Shown here one piece after another: positions 56,303 through 64,000 of a stretch of DNA of 64,000 nt. Every line of letters starts with the position of its first letter. Position 1 is the first letter of the stretch. The stretch comes from Tetradesmus obliquus. Its lineage: Eukaryota > Chlorophyta > Chlorophyceae > Sphaeropleales > Scenedesmaceae. The position numbers were made by a program, and so were the translations under genes. Location: the NCBI GenBank assembly GCA_030272155.1, contig CP126203.1, forward strand, positions 992,001-1,056,000, read 5' to 3'. Below the pieces are notes generated by a model. It made no database searches. It was not told where the DNA came from and saw only the letters and a list, made by a program, of their open reading frames with translations.

Positions 56303-57378
56303 GCCATGCTACGTCAGGATCATGGCTGCTTGCTGTTGCGCTGAAGGGACTGGCCGGTTCCTGCTGGTGGCGCAGCAGCCCAGGATGGTGTCATAATGAG
56401 TTGAAGCCTTTTGACTGGTAACTCTGCTCAAGTCAGTTGGGGTGTACCACTTGGACCCTGAGCTGGCAGACACAGTGATGAGCCAGCGCATGTACAAGCC
56501 CTAGGCTGCAGTGCAGCTGTTGTGCAGCACTGCAGTACAGCTGTGCTGGCCAGGGCCCTGCAAGTAGCTGCGGTTGCTGTAAACTAGCTTGATGAGCCCG
56601 TGCTGGTGCAAGGCGTGAGCTGATCAGCTTGTGAGCTGTTGAACGGGCTGGATAGGGCTTGCAACGTTGCTCGAGCCGGCAGGGGTGCTCGAAAACTGGC
56701 TGTGTTCCCGTCGTGTAACACACGTATCGTGGATCATCCACACAAGTTGTGTAGCCTACACATGATGTGCAGCCTGAGCTGGCAAACACCGTCATGAGCC
56801 TGGCCAGATCTTTTAGTAGCATGTGGATGTGCTGTGGCCAGCAACTGTTAGCGAGCCGGCCAGGGAGGAGCAGCGGTTTGCTGCTGTCAGGGCTGCTGCA
56901 CTGCAGTGGCACCAGCGTCAGATTCATAGCATCAGCGTCTGTGCATGTTGTCATGCATCGGGCCTTCTTGAATGAAACATTGGTGATCAGAAATGATGAT
57001 AGTCCATTTAATCCGCACAGGCTAGCCCTGGAACCTTCCGTTGCTGCCCATTTGGCTATCTGTAGACTCTGTCAGAGCCTGCTGTTACCCGATGGTTAGT
57101 GCACAGGAACGCCTTAGTGTTACTCAGCGCCATTACAGCCTGTGGTACGATCCAGTGGCGGGTCCCATCGTGTCTGCCGGTGCGATGGCAGTCATGAGTC
57201 AGATGTAACCTCATATCTGCTGGTGTATTCCGCAGGAGGACGTCGATCTTCTCAAGCAAAAGGCTATTAGGTTTAACGGTATGAAATTCAAATTTACTGG
57301 TCCACCATATGGTATGGCTGCAGTCTCTGTGCGATTCGTGTGATGACCGTCACTGTCCCAGCACTGTGAGCTGACCCC
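56303..57378. other. 3' flank of the RINT1 homologue with one tail copy; no gene
   Basis: A copy of the gene's last ~75 coding bases, through GTACAAGCCCTAG, lies at 56430-56504. It is identical in most positions but reads MSQRMYKP instead of MSLRMYKP. No open frame in the rest has recognisable content. Confidence 0.6.
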
Positions 57379-58793
57379 CCCCTGTTTCAGCAACTTTCAG
57401 CCACTGGCAGCTGGTAAATTCAGCAACATTCACTGCTGAATCCTCGCAGTTAATATTGCTGAATGTAGCTTAAAACGCTGAATGTGCGTAATAGCGTAGC
57501 TTTTTCAGTGCTCTTTCAGTGCTTTCCGGCATTATTCACTCGCTGCTGCTGAAAATTTCACCGCGGGTAAAAGCGCGCGATAATTCAGCGGCGTGTTTCA
57601 GCAGCGAAAGACGCTGAATAATCGAGTTGCAAGTAATAATTCGTCTCTTTTCAACCACAGTTAGGCAGCACTGTTGTAGCAGCAGCAGACAGCCTCGCCA
57701 AGCTGGTACAGCTTGCTACTGCATGCATCGTGGTCTGTTGCAGGTCGAACAACAGCAGGCAGCCATCAGAAAACAGCCAGATCGCTTGCTGGGATGCAAA
57801 GGCATTACCTGCGGCAACAAACAGCAGAAGCAACAGCAGTTGCAGTAGAAGCAGCAGCAGCAGCAGCCTTGCTCATCAGCCAGTTGAAGACACAACACAA
57901 ACCATCAGCCAGTAGGACACCAGAATGAATCAAACTCTTCACAGCTGCATCCTGCAAGTCTTACTTCTAGTGCATGCCACGCAACATGCTTGGATGGCAT
58001 GATTTGCAGAGGTACCCAAGTGCACTGCAACCCGTTGACCAGCTCTGTCACGTCCCTTTCTCCAACGGCCAGCAGCAGAGGCTGGATGTGCTTGCCGTTG
58101 TGGTTCCCTAGGCCTGTATTGCCTGTGCCCAGCAGCACTCGCAGCACTCGCACGCTACTGACGGACGGTCAAGGCCGGTTGTTGAGTGCAGGCAGGCCTG
58201 TGTGCCTGCTATATGTGTCGTGCACATCAAAATAAAGGATACGATGACTATCAAAAAATTTCAATGCAAGAAACGTGACCAGCAAGATTCGACGCCTGAG
58301 AGCAATTGCGTCTCCACTTGCTCTCAGTGCCGGATGGTCGCAAGCAACAGAAACCAAGCTCTTATAAGCCATTTTACTGGTATAGTATCGTCTTATCTGC
58401 ACAGCATGTGCGTTGCGTGAGAGCTTGGGGCTTAACATATGCTCCCAGGGATTTGAACCTACCTGTCTCGGTCTATGACTGCAAGGCTCTCCGTATTCGC
58501 GACTATTCAGCCTTACTTTTCTTATGATGCATCATAGTGTTGACAAAGAGAGCTTGAGAGAGAGCTTGAGAGCGAGCCAGGACTAGATACACTGAAAAAT
58601 CAGGCTGGTGATGACAAATTCAGGGATACTCAGCAGTGAGAAATGCTGAAAGTGCGCGCCTAAAAAATCAACTTGTTTTCACCCGACTTCAGAGGCCAGC
58701 TGAAAATTTCACCACAGTCAGCAAAATTCAGTGGTGCAGGCGCTGAATTCTGCCTAATGTCTGCTAGCAGACATTTCAGCGCTGAAACAGGGG
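57379..58793. mobile_element. Candidate non-autonomous DNA transposon with 13-bp terminal inverted repeats
   Basis: CCCCTGTTTCAGC at 57379-57391 is matched by its exact reverse complement at 58781-58793. Inside both ends the motif TTCAGC/GCTGAA is densely repeated (roughly 57387-57620 and 58590-58785), as expected for subterminal transposase-binding sites. GCTGAAAATTTCACC occurs near both ends in the same orientation. No transposase frame is present. A clear target-site duplication was not found (the left flank is a C run), so the exact ends and superfamily are uncertain. Confidence 0.55.
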
Positions 58794-60191
58794 CCGGCCC
58801 CATGGTCATGACCATTAGCACTGCTGCTCAGCAGCACGGAACGCCAGAAGGGAAGTAGACTGCTCTGCCACACTGGCTAGGCCATCCAGCCCTGCGCATG
58901 TTTCTGGAAAAGTTATGTTGTGTGTGCTACAGTCCTCTGCACACCTCATCAGCATGTGTGATAGCTGCCCGGCCATGGCCTGTGGCCACAGGCTGTGGCT
59001 GCAACACTGACTGACCCCCTGAGGGGGGCAGGCAAGGGCAGGCGGCTCCTGCAGCTCAAAAAGAGGCTTGTCTGTTGCCCGCAGGCCCAACAAGCACTAC
59101 AAAGGATCTATTAAAAAGTTTGCACCTGCCGTTGCTGGCTTTCGCCGCAGTCACCACCACCCCTAACGGCAGTAAGAGTTACTGCTATAAGCCTGCGTTC
59201 GTACTACTAATTCGTCTTGACTTTCACATCGAAGTATGAAGCCATACATATATAAGTTTAGCGTTTTTGTATAGCTCGCAGCGCTGCGTGCTCGCGGGTG
59301 TCAGTGTGCTTTGGCCGTTGGCATGGCAATCACGTGCCAGAAGCTCCGATGATACTTCGACAAGAGGAATCCAGCTTATTCAAAGCAGATATATAAAAAG
59401 AAACATTCTTATAGGACTCGCTTGTGACTGTCAGGACCCTCCGACAACAGCCTATAAGCGCACAGCTAACAGTGGGGTAGGGTACGAACCTAGCATCCCA
59501 GATATGAGACAAAGCCACATAGCACACAAACAGAAAGCCATGCTGGCACAGCAACCTGCTGCTTGTGGTAGGTACAGCAAGGCACAGCTGCTGAACCTGC
59601 TGCCTTGGTTTGCTTGCATGTCAGCTGTCCTGCAGGCACCTCACCTGCTTGCAGCGCCCGCTCCAAACTGCTAGTTTTTTTCAGCTCCAGAATTCAGCGT
59701 GATCACACAAGATGAATGTCTGCAGGAGAGTGTGTGGACTGGCAGCACTCAACCAACTGTGCTCAACCACCCTAGCTGCACACGCGCAGCAGCTGCCTGT
59801 AATGCTGAAACGTTGATCGGTGATAAGCAACAAGATTAGCAGCAGCAGCACAGCGCACAACGTACAGGGCCAGACAGCAGACCGCAACAACAGCGGCAGG
59901 GCACTTGGCACACCACAGCTGCAGAGCCCGATCAGCCAGCAGGTGCTGCCCAGAAGTAGAAACGGTTACATAAATACATATGTGCAGGCAGCAGCGCCCT
60001 ATAGCAGCAGAAAGCAGCAGATAACAGACCCGCGAAAATTCAAAGAGTCGGGGCGCAGCAGGTGGTTTGCAAGCACTTTACTCAAGTTACACAGCACCCC
60101 ATATAGTGGCTCAATTTGATTTAGATTCGTTGTTGAAAGTTGCATTTAATGAGTATGCTGCCTTTGCGCTACTTTCGTACCAGTGCCTAGT
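58794..60191. other. Region between the TIR element and the transposase; no gene supported
   Basis: One plus-strand frame at 59267-59674 encodes an Arg/Ala-rich protein with no recognisable domain and is not called. A minus-strand Pol III B-box-like AGGTTCGTACC lies at 59481-59491; a similar GGTTCAAATCC lies at 58449-58459 inside the preceding element. Neither folds convincingly into a tRNA. Confidence 0.45.
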
Positions 60192-60301
60192 GAAGGCTGG
60201 TCAAACTCCAGGTTGCTGCAAACATTAGGTTGACCTGACATGTTATTTCTGTTTGCACTGCTAGCAGAAGCACAGCTGACTCCTGCATATGTTTTGAATC
60301 C

Positions 60302-62517
60302 ATGGCTGCAGGGTGGCTGTCCATGGTGCGCAAGCACCCTTTGGGATGGGAGAGCAACCGCAAGTCAACGGGCGCGCGGGTGGCGGCGGTGGTGGCGGTG
60401 CTCACGATGCTAGCCATCGCCGGCAGTCCAAAGGGTGCGGCAGGCTATTACAGAGTACACTTTCCTAAGCATGCTGCTCAAATCAAACAGGACCTGAATT
60501 CCTTCTGCATGACCCACTACAAGAACTTCAAGCAGTATGGCACGGTGGCAACTCCCAAGCACAAGGGCAGACCCCCAAAAGTCCCAGATGACGTGGCATT
60601 AAAGGCCAGTGAAACATTCAAAGCTGGCAAGGTAGTCAAGGCCTACCCAAGTGCAGAAGCAAAGAAGAAAGTCGACGTGCATGTATGGTGGACATCAATC
60701 AAACTTGCTTGTCAGGAAAATGAGTACCTGGGTGGCCTATGCAGGAAGTACAACATCAGGCCCAAGCAACTGCTGAAGCGCATGAAAGCTGTTGACCCCA
60801 ACCTGGTGCGCAGAAGAATAGATGTGAAGATGGACCTGACAGACAAGCAGAAAGACAGGAGAAAGGCTGCAGCAGAGAGGCTCTACAAGATGTTCCAGGA
60901 TGAGCCAGACTTGCTGAGCAGAATTTATTTTGTTGATGAGTGCAAACTCTGGATGTCCAACCTAGCAGGCGGCGCCATCAAGGTGTATTGCGATGCACAT
61001 GATGCAAACGTACATGCTGTGCTACCATGCAAGTGGATGCGCAAGGGCCAGGACAACAAACCAGTCAAGCTACACTTTGTGTGCGCCGTCAACGCGGTGC
61101 ACGGCGCTGTCTACTGCAAGTTCACCACCGGCACAACAGACAACATTGACCACGTTGGCAACCCCAACACACCATACTATGTGAGTGTGTGCTGCTATTA
61201 CTTAGATGCGCGCCATTGAAAGACATGCCAGCTGTTGCGTTCTGTGTACACACAACGTGGCAGTGCATCTCGCAGTGCCTCAGGGAAGGCGCGCTGCACA
61301 CCGCGGCCTGCGCTGACCATAACAGCAGAGTAGCTTGGTGACAGCACAATGACACCACCCCCAGCAGCAAGCTGGAAACCAGTCTCCAGGGAATCCTGCC
61401 AGTCACTTTCACATGTGCGCACCCGCAGCACACTGCCGCCTGCTGGCAGGAACTTGGCATACGCAGCAGCACAGAAGGCAACGTCGCGCTGCAACAGCTT
61501 CTCTGTGCTGTTGTCATACATACCAGTGTCATGGCATGTCCCATCTGCTTGAATCAGCACGCTGCGCTGCGCATGCAAGAAATCGACCCGGCCTCGCCAC
61601 CACCCTACTGCCACTTGCGCGCACATGCTGTCACATATTCCCAACCTGTACAGCTTGCGCATCAGCTGCTCCTCACTTGCAGGCATGTTGCGTGCGCCTG
61701 TGCCACCCACTTTAGGCATCAAACATGCACACTGCTTGCACTCCAGAGCTGCTTCAGTTGCGGCAGCGCGCGGCTCGCAGAACTTGAAGTGCTGCACACC
61801 TGGCAGGCAGCCCGTCATGGCCCAGTACAGTGGCCGCTTGCGTATCCCCAAGCTGATGATCCTGGGCCTGCTTTTACCATCTGCCTCAAGCCTGATGAAT
61901 GGGCGTCCCTTTTCATCCACTTGCACATTCAGCTGCGCTGCTGCTAACAAGGCTTTCCGCTGCCAACCCGGCAAAACCTGCACCTGCAGTTGAAGAGGCA
62001 GAAGAAGAAGAAGAACGTGAAGGCCAAGAGCATGACACAGCTGGAGTTTGTCCACTGCATGAAGGAGCTTGCAGAGAAGGCTAACCAACAGCAGCGCGCG
62101 CGCGGCACTACGCCGCTGTACATCTTCGACAACCCCAGTGTTCATGTCGGGCAGGATGCCGCAGAGCTCCTAGCTGCAGTTGGCATCAGCCCAGAGCAGG
62201 TGCTGCAAATTGCACCCTACTCCCCAGACTTCAACCAGCCCATTGAGCATGCATTCGGCAGCCTCAAGGCTAGCTTCCGCAACCATCTGTACAACACCTA
62301 CCAGCTGACTGGTGCAGATGTATCACCGCGTGATCTGCAGCGGACGCTGCGTGACATATTCATGAACATCACACCTGCCTCTGTCATGGCTGATGCACTG
62401 AGGCTGCCAGATTTGTGGGATGTGGTGCGCAGCAGGCTGGACAGGGTGTTTGTATGCCGTGACAACAAGCAGCGCACGGGTACGGCTGGCAACTGGCCTA
62501 GGGATGATCAGCGCTGA
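60302..62517 (+). CDS. Tc1/mariner-type (IS630 superfamily) DDE transposase, two exons, 468 aa
   Basis: Exons 60302-61180 and 61990-62517 join in phase 0 across a GTGAGT...CTGCAG intron of 809 bp. The catalytic triad is intact: IYFVDECKLWM (Asp 212), LYIFDNPSVH (Asp 340), and APYSPDFNQPIEHAFGSLK (Glu 379). The last is the PYSPDxNPIEHxW block of this superfamily. There are 38 residues between the second Asp and the Glu (DD38E). The N-terminal third holds a basic segment with KHKGRPPK and a probable DNA-binding helical region. No internal stop or frame break is seen, so the gene may be active. Terminal repeats were not found next to it. The intron contains an antisense nuclease-like ORF (next entry). 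The 5' end, including 110 bp upstream, is repeated exactly at 63779-64000. Confidence 0.88.
61181..61989 (+). other. Transposase intron hosting an antisense ORF
   Basis: The donor TAT|GTGAGT at 61181 and acceptor ACCTGCAG|TTG at 61989 preserve phase 0 between the first and second catalytic Asp. At 809 bp it is of ordinary length for this genome, but unlike the other introns in the window it lacks CTG tracts and exon echoes and instead is open in one minus-strand frame from end to end. Confidence 0.75.
61198..61818 (-). CDS. PD-(D/E)XK (DUF559/Vsr-like) nuclease-like protein, antisense inside the transposase intron
   Basis: The frame is open on the minus strand across the whole intron and beyond (from 62145). 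The ATG at 61818 gives 206 aa and is the first in-frame start inside the intron; 61719 and 61686 are alternatives. It contains a possible zinc-ribbon-like pair (CEP...ECKQC), then SEEQLMRKLYRLG, WWRGRVDFLHAQ, VLIQADGTCHD, LLQRDVAF and GGSVLRV. That order, R-x-DF, hydrophobic-(E)-x-DG-x-x-H, later R-D and G-x-VLRV, is the core of DUF559/Vsr-type restriction-like nucleases. The usual Glu before x-DG is Gln here, so catalysis is uncertain. RAP domains share this fold and are the main alternative. The TAA at 61198-61200 lies only 17 bases inside the intron. Expression would need its own promoter. Confidence 0.55.
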   Translation of the reverse strand: MTGCLPGVQHFKFCEPRAAATEAALECKQCACLMPKVGGTGARNMPASEEQLMRKLYRLGICDSMCAQVAVGWWRGRVDFLHAQRSVLIQADGTCHDTGMYDNSTEKLLQRDVAFCAAAYAKFLPAGGSVLRVRTCESDWQDSLETGFQLAAGGGVIVLSPSYSAVMVSAGRGVQRAFPEALRDALPRCVYTERNSWHVFQWRASK

Positions 62518-63778
62518 GCACGCTGCTGCTGCTGCTGCTGCAGGGCTTAGAATGTATATGGCTGCTGGCTGCACTCTAGACAGCTAGCAGCTGTCAGCAG
62601 GTCGTTGATTGACACTCCCTGCAAGCTCACCTTTCTGACAGCTCCTCTGCTGGTTGGGCTCCTGTGTGTGCGCACCGCACGGCGCCGGCGATGTGCTGGT
62701 GCCATGCTGTAGCTGGGTGGTTATGTCTCTGTTTTCAACTGTATGCCAGCATGGACAGCCACAGGCATGATAAGTTGATAGATTGTTATCTGATAATAAT
62801 TGTCAGATGGTGTATTGGTGCATAGACTGGCCCAGAGTGAAAAGCGCGCGCGCGTGGCAAGGCAGTTCTGCCAGGGCAGCAGTGCTGTTGATGGGCAGTT
62901 CACATGCAGGCGAGTTGAGCCAATGTGCGTGAATGATTGTACTTGTTACGGCTAAAATTAATTATTGTACGTGCTAACATGTGCTTCATGCAGCTCCAGC
63001 TACTGAACCACACGTTACTTGTCTCAACGGTTGCCCTACCAAGCAGGATGCTTTGATGTTGCTGCACTCTTGGCATTGTAATAACATCTATTCAAGTATT
63101 TAATTGAGCTGACGCACGGCAGGAGAAAGCTGTGTTTGAGTCAGGTAATCCGTGACGGGGAAGTGCTGCCGAATCAGCCACTCTCGATGCAGACAGCTGT
63201 CACGCTGCAAACTTATCCTCATACATAACAGCTGATTCTTACATCTTACTGGGCCGAGAATTTTCTCCGGTGGGACGCCGGGCAGCCAGCCTGGTCACGG
63301 AGCCAGTGAGTCCAAGACACCTGTGCAGGCTATGCCAGCTCGATCGTGCTGCGGCAGCAACAGCAGACAATTCGGATTGCTTTTAAAACGTCTTTCAAGA
63401 CAAGGCTGTGCTCTGAATGTGCTTTTGTGAATTTAGCAGCAGCACTGCATGACCACCAGGCTGCTGCTGCTGCTGTCTTGCCTGGCAAAGTGTGCATTCG
63501 AAAAACAGAGGCTACAGCAGGTGACAGCACCCTCCTCTGAGCTGCACTCTGCTGTCTGCTGCTGAATGTGCTGCTGGCCAGGCAGGTCCCAGCAATTGCA
63601 AACAACAGTAATGCAGGATTTGGGACAGCTGCACCACCAGCAGCAGTTGCAGCAGGCCTGCTATAACATAAAAAGGTGGGCAGGCATTTCATCAACTTTG
63701 CCCAGAAACAGCAGCAGCAGGATTGCAATGCAGGCTGAGAACTGCTGCAGCAAAGGAAGATGTGCATTTTTGCCTTCA
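62518..63778. other. 3' flank of the transposase; no gene supported
   Basis: It contains a short (CTG)n tract just after the stop and AT-richer sequence around 62760-63120. I searched for an inverted copy of the conserved upstream block (the AAGGCTGGTCAAACTCC end) and found none, so the element's 3' border is not defined. Confidence 0.5.
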
Positions 63779-64000
63779 GAAGGCTGGTCAAACTCCAGGT
63801 TGCTGCAAACATTAGGTTGACCTGACATGTTATTTCTGTTTGCACTGCTAGCAGAAGCACAGCTGACTCCTGCATATGTTTTGAATCCATGGCTGCAGGG
63901 TGGCTGTCCATGGTGCGCAAGCACCCTTTGGGATGGGAGAGCAACCGCAAGTCAACGGGCGCGCGGGTGGCGGCGGTGGTGGCGGTGCTCACGATGCTAG
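63779..64000 (+). mobile_element. 5' end of a second transposase copy, cut by the window edge
   Basis: 63779-64000 is identical, as far as I can read, to 60192-60413: 110 bases of leader and the first 37 codons (ATG at 63889, MAAGWLSMVRKHPLGW...). Upstream of 63779 the two loci are unrelated, so this position is the left boundary of the shared unit. Identity over 222 bp suggests a recent duplication or transposition. Confidence 0.88.

Noticed and set aside
58400-58480. tRNA gene on the minus strand
   Set aside because: The T-arm-like sequence is present but no acceptor stem, D-arm or anticodon stem pairs convincingly.
61990-62145. N-terminal extension of the antisense nuclease-like ORF into transposase exon 2
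   Set aside because: The extra ~52 residues are antisense to the conserved transposase exon and are hydrophobic low-complexity sequence, so I start the ORF inside the intron.

Overview
The window looks like nuclear DNA of a green alga, probably a core chlorophyte. The genes are split into many short exons with GT-AG introns, (CTG)n/(CAG)n tracts are everywhere, and long Gln/Ala runs interrupt conserved proteins. Several products are eukaryotic (RNF170-type E3, RINT1/MAG2-type tether, nitrate-reductase-type flavohaem protein), alongside an organelle-targeted hybrid cluster protein. The genus cannot be fixed from the sequence alone.

Layout. 1-2390 (-): 5' part of an SR/RD-rich nuclear protein whose downstream exons form a tandem array. 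3106-5560 (+): RING + DUF1232 E3 ligase of RNF170 layout. 6301-9601 (+): 568-aa coiled-coil/polyQ protein, with its tail duplicated in 244-bp steps to about 10430. 12557-16724 (+): 477-aa protein, probably organelle-targeted. 17971-23726 (-): 620-aa cytochrome b5/FAD/NADH reductase, equivalent to nitrate reductase without its molybdenum domain. 24206-30810 (+): hybrid cluster protein, head-to-head with the reductase. 30811-33767: gene-poor, with an AAT microsatellite. 33768-38149 (-): four-TM tetraspanin-like protein. 39627-47264 (-): WD40-type protein of 1224 aa. 47585-56302 (+): RINT1/MAG2/TIP20 homologue of 835 aa. 57379-58793: candidate non-autonomous TIR element. 60302-62517 (+): Tc1/mariner-type DD38E transposase with an 809-bp intron that carries an antisense nuclease-like ORF. 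63779-64000: the 5' end of a second, identical copy of that transposase unit, cut by the window edge.

The gene models were built by hand. Exons were joined only where donor and acceptor phases agree, and every complete model comes out as a whole number of codons. One pattern unites the window: nearly every gene has one or more introns carrying tandem, truncated copies of the adjoining exon edge with its splice site ('splice-junction echoes'), usually every 100-250 bp. The array normally ends in the one full-length exon.

Two associations stand out. First, the hybrid cluster protein and the Mo-less reductase are divergently arranged and both start with similar targeting-like sequences. This recalls the bacterial hcp-hcr pair, so the reductase may be its electron donor (inference). 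Second, the transposase intron is almost filled by an antisense ORF with a PD-(D/E)XK (DUF559/Vsr-like) signature. This is the best candidate for an undescribed system.
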